A DNA stretch of 50,708 nucleotides from an uncultured Bacilli bacterium (GCA_934140575.1 CAKPBJ010000008.1:1-50708), one strand, 5' to 3'. Shown: positions 1 to 9,382, counted from the stretch's first letter. The notes: generated from the sequence alone by a model not told the origin. Numbers and translations: made by a program.

Positions 1-1313
1 TAATTAAAGAATATAATAAAAAGGCACTAAGCGATGAAGAAAAATTATTAGAGTACTTACAAGCAATGAAAGAAAATGGCAACAAAATAATACCTAATAG
101 AAGTGCGTTAATGTTTAGTGATGGAACGAAAATGGGAATATATTGGAAGAATACCAAAGATAAAATATATAAAATGATAATCGAAGAAGGAAATCCATTT
201 ATTATACAATATAAAGAACAATGCGAAGTACTAATTAAAGAATATAATAAAAAGGCACTAAGCGATGAAGAAAAATTATTAGAGTACTTACAAGCAATGA
301 AAGAAAATAGTAATAAAATGATATATCGAAGCAGTTCGTCAATGTTTAGTGACGGAACGCAAATGAGACAATATTGGGGCAGAAATAGAGATGAAATATA
401 TAAAATGATAACTGAAGAAGGTAATTCATTTATTATAAAATATAAAGACCAATGTGAAGTACTAATTGAAGAATATAATAAAAAGCAATTAAGTGAAGAA
501 GAAAAATTATTAGAGTACTTACAAGCAATGAAAGCAAATGGTAATAACACAATACTTCAAAGTAGTAAATTATTGTTTAGTGATGGGACAAAAATGGGAA
601 TATATTGGTGCTCTAAAACTAAAAATAAAATACATAAGATGATAGTATCAGCAGATAACAAATTTATTGTCCAATATAAAGACCAATGCGAAGTACTAAT
701 TAAAGAATATAATAAAAAGTCACTAAGCGATGAAGAAAAATTATTTGAATATTTACAAGCAATGAAAGAAAATAGTAATAAAATGATATATCGAAGCAGT
801 TCGTCAATGTTTAGTGACGGACAACAAAAAGGAACCTATTGGGGCAGAAATAGAGATGAAATATATATAATGATAACAGAAGAAGGCAATCCGTTTATTA
901 AACAATATAAAGAACAATGCGAAGTACTAATTAAAGAATATAATAAAAAGACACTAAGCGATAAAGAAAAATTATTAGAGTATTTACAAGCAATGAAAGA
1001 TAATGAAAACAAAATAATACCTAAAAGAAGTTCATTATTATTTAGTGATGGAACACAAAAAGGAAAATATTGGGAAACAAATAGAGATAAAATATACAAG
1101 ATGATAACAGAAGAAGGTAATTTGTTTATTGCACAATATAAAGATCAATGTGAAGTACTAATAAATGAATATATTGAATTTCAAGAAAGAAAGAAAAAGA
1201 AGAAAGAAAAATATAATAAAGCGGAAGAAGAATTTAGAAAAAAATCATCATTTAATAAAGTTTTAGGTGATGAGATTAGAAAGGGACCTAATGAAGACGG
1301 AAAAGTATTATAA
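1..1313 (+). CDS. Tandem-repeat protein, 5' partial (helicase-associated-like repeats)
   Basis: The reading frame is open from base 3 at the window edge, so the gene begins upstream; the first ATG at 66 is only an internal Met. The visible protein is almost entirely five copies of a 77-78 residue unit plus the tail of a sixth at the left edge. Each unit has the pattern LLEYLQAMK..N, then FSDGT.MG.YW, then NRD.IYKMI.EEGN.FI, then QYK.QCEVLI.EYNKK. The last unit runs into a Lys/Glu-rich, probably coiled-coil tail. The spacing of a FSDG..G.YW core followed by a basic helix recalls helicase-associated repeats found at the C-termini of some Firmicute helicases, but this is a weak resemblance. No enzyme domain is visible. 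Function unknown; DNA binding is a guess. It overlaps the next gene by 23 bases. Confidence 0.7.
   Translation, partial: IKEYNKKALSDEEKLLEYLQAMKENGNKIIPNRSALMFSDGTKMGIYWKNTKDKIYKMIIEEGNPFIIQYKEQCEVLIKEYNKKALSDEEKLLEYLQAMKENSNKMIYRSSSSMFSDGTQMRQYWGRNRDEIYKMITEEGNSFIIKYKDQCEVLIEEYNKKQLSEEEKLLEYLQAMKANGNNTILQSSKLLFSDGTKMGIYWCSKTKNKIHKMIVSADNKFIVQYKDQCEVLIKEYNKKSLSDEEKLFEYLQAMKENSNKMIYRSSSSMFSDGQQKGTYWGRNRDEIYIMITEEGNPFIKQYKEQCEVLIKEYNKKTLSDKEKLLEYLQAMKDNENKIIPKRSSLLFSDGTQKGKYWETNRDKIYKMITEEGNLFIAQYKDQCEVLINEYIEFQERKKKKKEKYNKAEEEFRKKSSFNKVLGDEIRKGPNEDGKVL
3..1172 (+). repeat. Intragenic tandem repeats, 231-234 bp period
   Basis: Units begin at the Met codons 66, 297, 528, 762 and 993, with a partial unit before 66. 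Periods are 231, 231, 234 and 231 bases, so the frame is kept. Units 2 and 4 share long exact stretches (for example 301-356 against 769-824), and units 1 and 5 share the NKIIP.RS start, giving an alternating pattern. Confidence 0.9.
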
Positions 1314-1560
1314 ATTAGTTGATTCTTTTAGTGAATTAGATATAGAAGATAAAAAAGAAGAGGTATTAAAACATACTTTGGAGTTATTACAATTACTATA
1401 TTTAAAAAATAAAAAGTTTGATAAAGAAGCTGAAGTCTTACCTGTATTAAATAAATATAGAGATGAAGAAGAATATTTTAACTTATTATTTTCTTATATA
1501 ATTTCATTGAAAGAAGAAAATGCTAAATTGATTGATAAACTAAATAACTTTGGAATTTAA
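1291..1560 (+). CDS. Hypothetical small helical protein
   Basis: An 89-residue acidic, probably all-helical protein of no family I recognise. The start is set at ATG 1291 because AAGGGA lies four bases upstream; an alternative in-frame GTG/ATG at 1267/1270 would add nine residues and enlarge the overlap with the upstream repeat gene. The overlap of 23 bases means the two genes are translated from one message. The C-terminal half (LKEENAKLIDKL) looks like a short coiled coil. The gene ends on a terminator, so it is the last gene of that unit. Function unknown. Confidence 0.6.
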   Translation: MKTEKYYKLVDSFSELDIEDKKEEVLKHTLELLQLLYLKNKKFDKEAEVLPVLNKYRDEEEYFNLLFSYIISLKEENAKLIDKLNNFGI

Positions 1561-1586
1561 GAAGTAGCTAATACTTCTTTTTCTTT
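1559..1586 (+). terminator. Rho-independent terminator
   Basis: Stem AAGAAGTA / TACTTCTT with loop GCTAA, followed by a T-rich run; it overlaps the stop codon of the gene ending at 1560. Confidence 0.75.
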
Positions 1587-1590
1587 TATC

Positions 1591-1619
1591 TTGACTAATA
1601 TATAAAATTAACCTAGTAT
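1591..1619 (+). promoter_or_regulatory. Probable sigma-A promoter for the gene at 1642
   Basis: TTGACT (1591-1596), 17-base spacer, TAGTAT (1614-1619), directly after a terminator and 23 bases before the start codon. Confidence 0.5.
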
Positions 1620-1641
1620 AAACAATAAAAGAGGTGTTTTT

Positions 1642-2199
1642 ATGAAAACAAAAGAAGACTTTAAAAAAGAATATAAAAATCACAAAATAGAAAACAAATT
1701 ATTAAAAGAAATTAATTCAAAAGAAGATTTAGAAGTAATTTTTGAACTAGAAAAGTATGAGATTGCTGATTGTAAAAACGTATGCAATAAAGAAAAAAAG
1801 GCTAATTATATTCAATCATTATTATCTAGGATAGAAAATGTCTTTTCATTTTTCACAGGTTATTATAATCAATATGAAATTTATGGTGAAGATAATGAAA
1901 TATTAGATGAGTATATTAAAACATTAAAGACTCAAGAGACTTTTTTTGATTTATTAGGATCTTCAGTAACAGAAGATAATTATAAAGAGATAGCAAAATT
2001 AGTTGATTATTCAGTTAAATGTTTCAACTATATAATTGATTATTATGATGATATTAGACAGCGTCTTGAATATTCATATCAAGGAATATCTTATATAGGA
2101 ATAAAAGAAGACACAAGAGATGCCTATACTGAGTTTATGACATTGGAACTACAAAGCATAGTAAATACAAAAAACCTAGAAAAAGTAAAAAAAATATGA
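1642..2199 (+). CDS. Hypothetical protein, 185 residues
   Basis: Soluble, acidic, mostly helical protein with no signal peptide or membrane segment and no motif I recognise. Start ATG 1642 follows GAGGTG with a five-base spacer. It has its own promoter-like sequence and lies between a terminator and dnaG; the TGA stop codon itself forms part of the extended -10 of the dnaG promoter, so transcription of the two is tightly packed. Function unknown. Confidence 0.65.
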   Translation: MKTKEDFKKEYKNHKIENKLLKEINSKEDLEVIFELEKYEIADCKNVCNKEKKANYIQSLLSRIENVFSFFTGYYNQYEIYGEDNEILDEYIKTLKTQETFFDLLGSSVTEDNYKEIAKLVDYSVKCFNYIIDYYDDIRQRLEYSYQGISYIGIKEDTRDAYTEFMTLELQSIVNTKNLEKVKKI

Positions 2200-2205
2200 T
2201 ATAAT
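2197..2205 (+). promoter_or_regulatory. Extended -10 promoter for dnaG operon
   Basis: TGATATAAT, an extended -10 (TGn + TATAAT). The TGA is also the stop codon of the preceding gene. No convincing -35 is visible, as expected for extended -10 promoters. It sits 31 bases before the dnaG start. Confidence 0.55.
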
Positions 2206-2236
2206 TAAACGTGTTTGTTATATGGGTGGTGATGTT

Positions 2237-3961
2237 ATGAATAATGATCTTGCGAATACTATTCGTAGTAGAGTAGATATTGTAGATATTATTGGAGAAC
2301 GTATACCATTAACTGCCCGAGGAAAAAACTTTTTTGGAGTTTGTCCATTTCACGACGACTCAAACCCATCATTATCTGTATCAAGAGAAAAACAAATATA
2401 TACATGCTTTTCTTGTCATGCTACAGGTAATGTTTTTACTTTTTTAATGAACTATGAACATATCGATTTTAGAGAAGCACTAAAATACCTAGGTGGTAGA
2501 GTAGGTATAGATACTGGAAATATTCATATCAAACAAAAAACAAATAAATTCGATAAATTATATGCAGCATACAACTTGTCATTAAAATATTTTCAAAATA
2601 ACTTAAATAGTACATATGGAAAAGAAGCAAAAAAGTATCTATTAAATAGAAAAATAGATGAAAATATAATAAAAGAATTTGAAATAGGTTTATCCCTTGA
2701 CACAAGAAATGATTTAACTAAACTACTTACAAGTAAAGAATATGACCTAGTAACATTAAATAGAATAGGTTTGTCAAGTGATGATCATGATATATATAAT
2801 GATAGAATCATGTTTCCACTTTATGATGTATCAGGAAAATGTGTAGGATTTAGTGGAAGAATTTATAAAAACAATGGTCAAAACAAATATCTAAATACCA
2901 AAGAAACAGATATCTTTAAAAAAGGAGAAATGTTATATCATTACCACATAGCTAAAGAAGAATGCCGTCTAAAAAAATCGGTAATAGTAATGGAAGGTTT
3001 CATGGATGTCATAAGAGCAAGTTCAATTGGTATAAAAAATACTGTTGCTCTAATGGGAACAGCACTAACAAAAGAACAAATAAACCTTATTAAAAGACTA
3101 TCTAATAATATAATACTATGTCTTGACGGAGATGACCCAGGTCAACATGCAACTCTAAATATTGGAGAAATGTTATTAGATAAAGGAATAGAAGTAAAAG
3201 TTATTAAGCTTCCTAATCCAGACGACCCAGACACATTTATATTAAATAATGGTAGTGAAAGGTTCATTAATCTTATAGAATCAGCACAAAACTTCTCTGA
3301 TTATAAAATGAATAGCCTAAAAGAACATGTTAATTTTAAAAGTGATGAAGAAAAGGCAGACTACATTAATAAAGTAATTGAAGAAACAGCAAAATTAGAA
3401 GACCCAATTAGAAGAGAAGTTGTATTAAAAAGACTTGCAAAAGAGTTCGATATAGGTTATAATACACTGGAAATGCGTATAAATAGTCTTCTGAAGAAAG
3501 AAACTAAACCAAAAGAGGTATTTATACAAAAAAGGACTACTGAAAAAAAAGATAAGTATGTAAAAGCTTATGAACAAATAATATATTTTATGCTTAATAA
3601 TGATTGGGTAATAACAAGGGTAGAGAAAGAAAGAATAATTTTTCCTACTGAAGTAATGCGAACTACTTGTAGTGAGATAATATACTATTATAAAAAGTAT
3701 GGAAATATAAATGTTGCAGACTTTTACACTTATATTCAAGATAAAGAAGACATTCTAAAATTCTTAAATAATATTTTAGCTGGCAATTATCTAGAAAACA
3801 CCACAGTTGAGGAGTTAGTTCTATATTTCAATGTCACAAGAGAATACATTGAACATCAAGAAATAAGAAGACTCACAAATTTAATGAAAAAAGAAGTGGA
3901 TCCTCTAGAACAAGCCAAAATATCAGAAAAGATTAGAAAGTTAAGGTTAGGAGATAGTTAG
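2237..3961 (+). CDS. dnaG: DNA primase
   Basis: Primase that makes RNA primers at the replication fork. The N-terminal zinc-binding domain is present: CPFH near residues 36-39 and CFSC near 57-60. The TOPRIM catalytic core shows EGFMD near residue 252 and the metal-binding LDGDDPG near 296. The C-terminal third should be the helicase-interaction domain. Length 574 is close to the usual 580-600. The start is ATG 2237 rather than ATG 2222, because the GGTGGTGAT Shine-Dalgarno lies between the two. It is followed three bases later by rpoD, the conserved macromolecular-synthesis order of Firmicutes (rpsU is absent here). Confidence 0.97.
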   Translation: MNNDLANTIRSRVDIVDIIGERIPLTARGKNFFGVCPFHDDSNPSLSVSREKQIYTCFSCHATGNVFTFLMNYEHIDFREALKYLGGRVGIDTGNIHIKQKTNKFDKLYAAYNLSLKYFQNNLNSTYGKEAKKYLLNRKIDENIIKEFEIGLSLDTRNDLTKLLTSKEYDLVTLNRIGLSSDDHDIYNDRIMFPLYDVSGKCVGFSGRIYKNNGQNKYLNTKETDIFKKGEMLYHYHIAKEECRLKKSVIVMEGFMDVIRASSIGIKNTVALMGTALTKEQINLIKRLSNNIILCLDGDDPGQHATLNIGEMLLDKGIEVKVIKLPNPDDPDTFILNNGSERFINLIESAQNFSDYKMNSLKEHVNFKSDEEKADYINKVIEETAKLEDPIRREVVLKRLAKEFDIGYNTLEMRINSLLKKETKPKEVFIQKRTTEKKDKYVKAYEQIIYFMLNNDWVITRVEKERIIFPTEVMRTTCSEIIYYYKKYGNINVADFYTYIQDKEDILKFLNNILAGNYLENTTVEELVLYFNVTREYIEHQEIRRLTNLMKKEVDPLEQAKISEKIRKLRLGDS

Positions 3962-3964
3962 AGT

Positions 3965-5056
3965 ATGGTTGGAGAAATAAAAACATTAGAAGAAAGAAAA
4001 GAAAAGTTAATTGTTCTTGGTAAAAAGCAAGGATATGTAACATATGAACAATTAGCAGATCAATTAAAAGGCCTTGAAGTTGATAGTGACTCATTAGATG
4101 AGTTATATAATGCTTTGGTAGAAGCAAACATAGAAATTGTATCAGAAGATGGTAGTGATGATGCATCAGCTGAAGAAATAACACAAGACATGTCAGTTGA
4201 AAACTTAACTTTATCAAAAGATGTAAAAATAAACGATCCAGTTAGAATGTACTTAAAAGAGATAGGTCGTATTAACTTACTTACATCTGATGAAGAGTTT
4301 GAATATGCTCAAAGAGCAGTTGAAGGTGATGAAGAAGCAAAGAAAATTCTTGCTGAATCAAATTTACGTCTTGTTGTTAGTATCGCAAAAAGATATGTTG
4401 GACGTGGAATGTTATTCTTAGATTTAATCCAAGAAGGAAACATTGGTTTAATGAAAGCTGTAGAAAAGTTTGATCCAACAAAAGGTTACAAATTTTCAAC
4501 TTATGCAACTTGGTGGATAAGACAAGCCATTACTCGTGCTATTGCTGATCAAGCAAGAACAATCCGTGTACCAGTTCATATGGTAGAAACAATCAATAAA
4601 CTAGCAAGAGTACAACGTCAATTAACACAAGAATTAAACAGAGAACCAACAGATGAAGAAATTGCAAAGAAACTTGGAATTACAATAGAAAAAGTAAGAG
4701 AAGTATATAAAATTAGTCAAGACCCAGTATCATTAGAAACACCAATAGGTGAAGAAGATGATTCACATTTAGGGGATTTCATAAGAGATGAAAAAACTAT
4801 GGGTCCAGAAGAATATGCAACAATTGAAATGTTAAAAGAAGAATTAAGAAACGTTTTATCGACACTAACTGAAAGAGAAGAAAAAGTATTAAGATTACGT
4901 TTTGGTCTTGATGATGGACAATGTAGAACACTAGAAGAAGTAGGTCAAATATTTGGAGTTACAAGAGAAAGAATTCGTCAAATAGAAGCTAAAGCACTAA
5001 GAAAATTAAGACATCCATCACGTTCTCGCAAACTTAAGGATTTCCTAACAGACTAA
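3965..5056 (+). CDS. rpoD: RNA polymerase primary sigma factor (SigA/RpoD)
   Basis: Housekeeping sigma factor, 363 residues, the size of Bacillus SigA. A short acidic region 1.1 is followed by region 1.2 (NDPVRMYLKEIG near 84), region 2 with LIQEGNIGLMKAVEKFD and the -10-recognising YATWWIRQAI near 180, region 3, and the region 4.2 helix-turn-helix LEEVGQIFGVTRERIRQIE near 323-341, ending in LRHPSRSRKLKDFL. It is co-transcribed with dnaG (three-base gap), and its TAA overlaps the ATG of trmK. Its recognition helices fit the TTGACA/TGnTATAAT promoters seen across the window. Confidence 0.98.
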   Translation: MVGEIKTLEERKEKLIVLGKKQGYVTYEQLADQLKGLEVDSDSLDELYNALVEANIEIVSEDGSDDASAEEITQDMSVENLTLSKDVKINDPVRMYLKEIGRINLLTSDEEFEYAQRAVEGDEEAKKILAESNLRLVVSIAKRYVGRGMLFLDLIQEGNIGLMKAVEKFDPTKGYKFSTYATWWIRQAITRAIADQARTIRVPVHMVETINKLARVQRQLTQELNREPTDEEIAKKLGITIEKVREVYKISQDPVSLETPIGEEDDSHLGDFIRDEKTMGPEEYATIEMLKEELRNVLSTLTEREEKVLRLRFGLDDGQCRTLEEVGQIFGVTRERIRQIEAKALRKLRHPSRSRKLKDFLTD

Positions 5057-5724
5057 TGAAAATTAATGCTAGACTTAAAAAAATAGGAGATTTAGTAGAA
5101 GTTAACTCCTTTTGTTTGGATGTTGGCTGTGATCACGCATTATTAGATATTTATCTAATTCATAGAGATAAAAATATAAAAACAATAGCCAGTGATATCG
5201 CAGCTGGACCTCTAGACCAAGCCAAAAAAAATATAAAAAGAGAACATTTAGAAGATGTCATCGAAACAAGACTAGGACCAGGACTTAGTACATACACACA
5301 AGAAGTAAATACAATTATTATTTCTGGAATGGGCGGAAGAAATATAATTGGAATATGTAAAGACAACTTAAACATATTAAAAAAAATAAACACGCTTATA
5401 ATAAGCCCAAATAATTATCAAGAAGATGTCAAAAAATACTTATGTAAACATGGCTTTTATATTTCTAATGAAGAATTTGTAAAAGATAAGAAATTTATTT
5501 ATCAAATAATTATTCTAAAAAGAGGGAAAAAGAAATATACAAAAAAAGAATATTTCTTTGGACCAATATTCTTAGAAAAAAAAGGACCATTGTTTAGAGA
5601 ATACTATGATAGGGAGCTAAAAACACGCGAAATATTGATTAGTATGCTTCCTAATAACTATAGATTAAAAAAATATAAATTAAAAAAAGAAATCAAAATG
5701 ATTAAAAATGAGATAGAAGACTAG
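5056..5724 (+). CDS. trmK: tRNA (adenine22-N1)-methyltransferase TrmK
   Basis: SAM-dependent methylation of A22 in the D-loop of tRNAs. Family hallmarks visible: LDVGCDHALLDIYL (SAM-binding motif I, residues 22-35), SDIAAGPLDQAKKN, and the ISGMGGRNI catalytic-region motif; the C-terminal coiled-coil part contains the FGP..LEKKGPLFREYY block typical of TrmK. Length 222 fits. Its ATG overlaps the TAA of rpoD, so translation is coupled. In Bacillus a Nif3-like gene usually follows; here a terminator ends the operon instead. Confidence 0.92.
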   Translation: MKINARLKKIGDLVEVNSFCLDVGCDHALLDIYLIHRDKNIKTIASDIAAGPLDQAKKNIKREHLEDVIETRLGPGLSTYTQEVNTIIISGMGGRNIIGICKDNLNILKKINTLIISPNNYQEDVKKYLCKHGFYISNEEFVKDKKFIYQIIILKRGKKKYTKKEYFFGPIFLEKKGPLFREYYDRELKTREILISMLPNNYRLKKYKLKKEIKMIKNEIED

Positions 5725-5740
5725 AAATTAGTCTTTTTTT
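5717..5740 (+). terminator. Terminator of dnaG-rpoD-trmK operon
   Basis: Stem AAGACTA / TAGTCTT, loop GAAAT, followed by a T run; includes the trmK stop codon. Confidence 0.85.
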
Positions 5741-5769
5741 GTTTTATAATTAACTTACTGAGGTGTAAG

Positions 5770-7080
5770 ATGAAAAGAATAGTAGTACTAATATTAAGTA
5801 TCTTTACTTTATTTACATTCACAAATGTATATGCTAAAGATACAGTATATTCATTAAATAAATATAATAAGGAAACATTTAAAAATATAGAAAAAAGTTA
5901 TAATTCAAAAAATGAAGTAGACGGTTATATAATAGCTGGATCATATGAATTAAATGAAGAAAATAAAGAAGAAACATTAAACGAAAAAGTAATAATAGTA
6001 AAATATAATAAAACAGGTAATGTATTATGGACATATACAGATGATAAAGCAACAGAAGAAACATCAAATACATTAGGATACACATATGATGAAAATGGTA
6101 AGATTAATGGTTACTTTTATACAAGTACAAAAACAACAGAAGATAATAAAAGAAATGTTATAGTAAAACTAAATTTAAAAGGAAAATTAGTAGAAGAAAA
6201 GACTTCCTCATTAGAAGAAGACAAAGAAATAATAAAGTTAATCCCAACATTTAACAATGAAGCCAAATGTGACGGATATATAGGAATAGCAAATAGTGCA
6301 GAGAAAGCATCACTTATAAAATATGATAAAGATTTTAATTTAGTATGGACAAAAGATTATGAAGAAGATGCTAACTATAAAGATATAGAAATTATAAATA
6401 CCAATGGTGAAGAATCAGGTATTATTACATTAATAGAACTAAAAACAGAAAATAAACAAGTAAAACTTATAAAAAATGATTTAGAAGGAAATCCTGAAAA
6501 AATAATAAAAGAAGACTTCGAACAAACAGATAATCCAAAATTAGAAAAATCAGATAACGGTTTTATAGTATATGGTTATACAAGTCAACTAAAATTAAGT
6601 AACAACAAAACAACAAGTTATTATTTAGTTACCTTCAATCAAGAAGGCGAAGAAACAAATGAAACAGTAGGTAATACCCCAATAAATCTTGAAAAAACAC
6701 TAAAACTTGTACCTGTAGTAAAAGAAAATAAATTAGAAAAATACTTATTACTATATACAAATGATCTTGATTCAAGCATAGAAGTTATAGAAATAAATAA
6801 TCAAGGAATAGAAACAAAAAAAATAAAAAAGATTAATAATGACTACTACAATATTTTAAACTTTGCATCAGAAGGTGAAACATTATATATTATTGGTCAA
6901 ATAAAATGTCCAGAAGAAGATAATTGTGACTATAATGATAATTCACTACTAATAATAAGTGACGAAGATAAAGTTATAGAGGTAAAAGAAAGTGATAATA
7001 CAAATATTATAATCATATCATCTATCTTTATAGGATTAATAGTACTCTTAATAATATTAAAAAAGATAAAAAAGAATTAA
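5770..7080 (+). CDS. Secreted protein with C-terminal membrane anchor, beta-propeller-like
   Basis: 436 residues. An N-terminal signal peptide (MKRIVVLILSIFTLFTFTNV, cleavage expected after YA) and a C-terminal hydrophobic segment (about 412-431) followed by KKIKKN predict a protein displayed outside the cell and anchored by its C-terminus. The ectodomain has recurring blades such as GYIIAGS, VKYNKTGNVLWTY and IKYDKDFNLVWTKDY, typical of PQQ/WD-like propellers, but I cannot assign a family. GAGGTG precedes the ATG. No LPxTG motif is seen, so it is not a sortase substrate. Function unknown; possibly surface sensing or adhesion. Confidence 0.75.
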   Translation: MKRIVVLILSIFTLFTFTNVYAKDTVYSLNKYNKETFKNIEKSYNSKNEVDGYIIAGSYELNEENKEETLNEKVIIVKYNKTGNVLWTYTDDKATEETSNTLGYTYDENGKINGYFYTSTKTTEDNKRNVIVKLNLKGKLVEEKTSSLEEDKEIIKLIPTFNNEAKCDGYIGIANSAEKASLIKYDKDFNLVWTKDYEEDANYKDIEIINTNGEESGIITLIELKTENKQVKLIKNDLEGNPEKIIKEDFEQTDNPKLEKSDNGFIVYGYTSQLKLSNNKTTSYYLVTFNQEGEETNETVGNTPINLEKTLKLVPVVKENKLEKYLLLYTNDLDSSIEVIEINNQGIETKKIKKINNDYYNILNFASEGETLYIIGQIKCPEEDNCDYNDNSLLIISDEDKVIEVKESDNTNIIIISSIFIGLIVLLIILKKIKKN

Positions 7081-7086
7081 TAAGAA

Positions 7087-7114
7087 AAGGAGCAAAATTA
7101 ATTGCTTCTTTTTA
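7087..7114. terminator. Terminator between convergent genes
   Basis: Stem AAGGAGCAA / TTGCTTCTT (one G-T pair), loop AATTAA, T run on the plus side. Serves the plus-strand gene ending at 7080 and overlaps the end of the minus-strand gene. Confidence 0.75.
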
Positions 7115-7448
7115 TATGCTTGGAAAAAATAGCTCCAAGACAACAACTACAAAATATAATTAAATAATAAATCATTAGTCTAATACTAATTGTATTAAAT
7201 ATTAAACTACATATAAAAAATGGAATAATAAACATAAGTGAATATCTAGAACCAGTAACATAACCTTTAGCCTTATAACTATCACCAACTATAAAACTAC
7301 AAACAAATAAACTAACAATTAAAGAAAATAACTTAAAAAAATTAAATATCTGTAAATTTATAATATCAAAATAATAAAAAACACTAAAAATACTAACCAA
7401 TAAAACTACAGATACAATATTAATTAAATATAATTTTAAATATTTCAT
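7098..7448 (-). CDS. Small integral membrane protein (TIGR04086/YrzE-like)
   Basis: About 116 residues with four predicted membrane helices: near residues 7-27, 36-54, 70-90 and 92-108. A short loop with KAKGYVTGSRYS between helices 2 and 3 and a final LGAIFSKHIKRS resemble the TIGR04086 family of small Firmicute membrane proteins, whose role is unknown. The start is ATG at 7448, with GAGGTG three bases upstream; the GTG at 7454 overlaps that site and is less likely. Convergent with the upstream gene and divergent from the DUF421 gene. Confidence 0.7.
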   Translation of the reverse strand: MKYLKLYLINIVSVVLLVSIFSVFYYFDIINLQIFNFFKLFSLIVSLFVCSFIVGDSYKAKGYVTGSRYSLMFIIPFFICSLIFNTISIRLMIYYLIIFCSCCLGAIFSKHIKRSN

Positions 7449-7520
7449 AAGCACCTCAATAAATAAATATGTAAAGTATAAAATAAATATTCTTGGTTAT
7501 TATAATATTGGGTGAGTAAA

Positions 7521-8162
7521 ATGGAATATTTAATTATTCTTTTCAGATCAACACTATTTTATCTACTTATAAATTTTTTTTATAGATTAATGGGTAAAAG
7601 AGAAATAGGTGAATTATCAATAATGGACTTTATAGTATCAATATTCATTGCTGAAGTCGCAGGTATTTCTATAGAAAACTATAATGATAGTATATTTCGT
7701 TCCTTAATACCTATCATTGTCCTAGTACTACTTCAAGTAATATTCTCCTACATAACACTAAAAAATAATAAATTTAGAGAAATTGTAGACGGAAAACCAT
7801 CTGTAATAATAAAAGAAGGAAAAATTAATTTTGAAGAAATGCTTAAACAAAGATATAACCTAGATGACTTATTAACTCAACTAAGAGAAAAATCTGTTAA
7901 ATCAATAGCAGATGTAGATTATGCAATATTAGAAACAAGTGGTAAACTATCAGTTTTCGCAAAAGATGAAAAAAATAAAGATTACCCACTCGCAATAATA
8001 TTAGATGGAAAAATAGAAGAAGATGTTCTAAAAGAAATAAATAAAAATACATTCTGGTTAGAAGACCAATTAGAAGAACAAAAAATTTCTCTAGACGAAG
8101 TATTCTACGCATTTTATAAAGATAAAGATTTATATATAATTGAAAAATCAAAGATAAAGTGA
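7521..8162 (+). CDS. DUF421 (YetF-type) membrane protein
   Basis: Three N-terminal membrane helices (residues about 6-23, 35-53, 59-80) containing the family pattern RLMGKREIGELSIMDFIVSIFIAEVAG, followed by a cytoplasmic domain with DGKPSVIIKEGKIN and NLDDLLTQLREK. These match YetF/YdfR-type proteins, which in Bacillus are linked to spore germination and cell-envelope functions; biochemical role unknown. The start is ATG 7521 (GGTGAG four bases upstream) rather than GTG 7512, which overlaps that site. Monocistronic as far as can be seen. Confidence 0.88.
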   Translation: MEYLIILFRSTLFYLLINFFYRLMGKREIGELSIMDFIVSIFIAEVAGISIENYNDSIFRSLIPIIVLVLLQVIFSYITLKNNKFREIVDGKPSVIIKEGKINFEEMLKQRYNLDDLLTQLREKSVKSIADVDYAILETSGKLSVFAKDEKNKDYPLAIILDGKIEEDVLKEINKNTFWLEDQLEEQKISLDEVFYAFYKDKDLYIIEKSKIK

Positions 8163-8206
8163 CAATATTCCCTATATAATATTTGTAATATTATCTTGGT
8201 GATAAA

Positions 8207-9361
8207 ATGAAAAAAACTATATTAATATTATTATCAATATTTCTATTATTATCAATGAATCAAAAAAAAGAAGAAAGACAAAAAGAATCTATAGAAACAA
8301 GAGCTATTTTTATAAGTTACATTGAATTAAGTAAATATATAAAAGGAAAAGATTATGAAACAAGTAAGAATAATATTAAAAATATGATTAATAATATTGA
8401 AGAATTAAAATGTAACACAATAATATTACAAATAAGATCTGGATCAGATGCAATTTATAAATCAAATATATATCCTACTAGTATGCACATAGTTGAAAAT
8501 GAAGGAGATGAATACTATGACGTTTTAAACTACTTTATAAATATTTCTCATAAAAAGCAAATAAAAGTAATTGCTTGGATTAATCCATATAGAATAAGAA
8601 CAACAGAAGATACAAAAACAATATCCGAAAAAAATCCAGCATATAAATACCTAAATACAGATATTGTCTACATAAACAAAGGAATATATTATAATCCCTC
8701 AAAAAAAGAAACAGAAAATTTAATAATAGAAGGTGTAAAAGAAGTATTAGAATACAAAATAGATGGCTTATTATTTGATGATTATTTCTATCCAGATACA
8801 AAAATAGATGAAAAAGACTATCAAGAATATATAAAAACTAATGGTTTTATAGAACCTGATAAGTATAGATTAAACATAGTTAATGAAACAATCAGAAAAG
8901 TTCATAAAGAGTGTTCTAATAAAAATATAGAATTTGGTATATCTCCAGATGGTAATATTGAAAATAATTATAATAAAAATTATGCAGATGTTAAAACTTG
9001 GTTAAAAGAAAAGGACTATATTGATTTTATTATGCCTCAAATATATTATGGATTTTATAATAGTACAAGAGCATATACAAATGCTATTCATGAATGGGAG
9101 TCCCTAATAGAAAATGAAGATATTGACTACTATATAGCTCTTGCATTTTATAAAGTAGGTAAAGAAGACAAATATGCAAAAAATGGCTTTAATGAATGGG
9201 TAGAAAACAATAACATTATAATGAAAGAAATAATATTATCAAGAAACTTAAAAAACTATAAAGGATTTAGTCTGTTTAGATATGATAATATTTTTGACAG
9301 TGATACATATTCAAGTACTAGTATAAAAGAAATTGAAAATCTAAAAAAAATATTAAAATAG
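8207..9361 (+). CDS. Glycosyl-hydrolase-like 10 family protein (YddW/DUF187)
   Basis: A short N-terminal hydrophobic segment (residues 4-17) should anchor or export the protein. The rest is a TIM-barrel of the GHL10 type: RAIFISYIEL at the first strand, NTIILQIRSGSDAIYKSNIYPTS, VIAWINPYRI, GLLFDDYFYP, FGISPDGN and DFIMPQIYYGF. In this family such blocks form the sugar-binding cleft, acting on peptidoglycan-related glycans. Length 384 fits. The start follows GGTGATAAA. The next gene is a pilin, separated by its own promoter. Confidence 0.85.
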   Translation: MKKTILILLSIFLLLSMNQKKEERQKESIETRAIFISYIELSKYIKGKDYETSKNNIKNMINNIEELKCNTIILQIRSGSDAIYKSNIYPTSMHIVENEGDEYYDVLNYFINISHKKQIKVIAWINPYRIRTTEDTKTISEKNPAYKYLNTDIVYINKGIYYNPSKKETENLIIEGVKEVLEYKIDGLLFDDYFYPDTKIDEKDYQEYIKTNGFIEPDKYRLNIVNETIRKVHKECSNKNIEFGISPDGNIENNYNKNYADVKTWLKEKDYIDFIMPQIYYGFYNSTRAYTNAIHEWESLIENEDIDYYIALAFYKVGKEDKYAKNGFNEWVENNNIIMKEIILSRNLKNYKGFSLFRYDNIFDSDTYSSTSIKEIENLKKILK

Positions 9362-9382
9362 TTTTCCTATTATAAACTAGTT

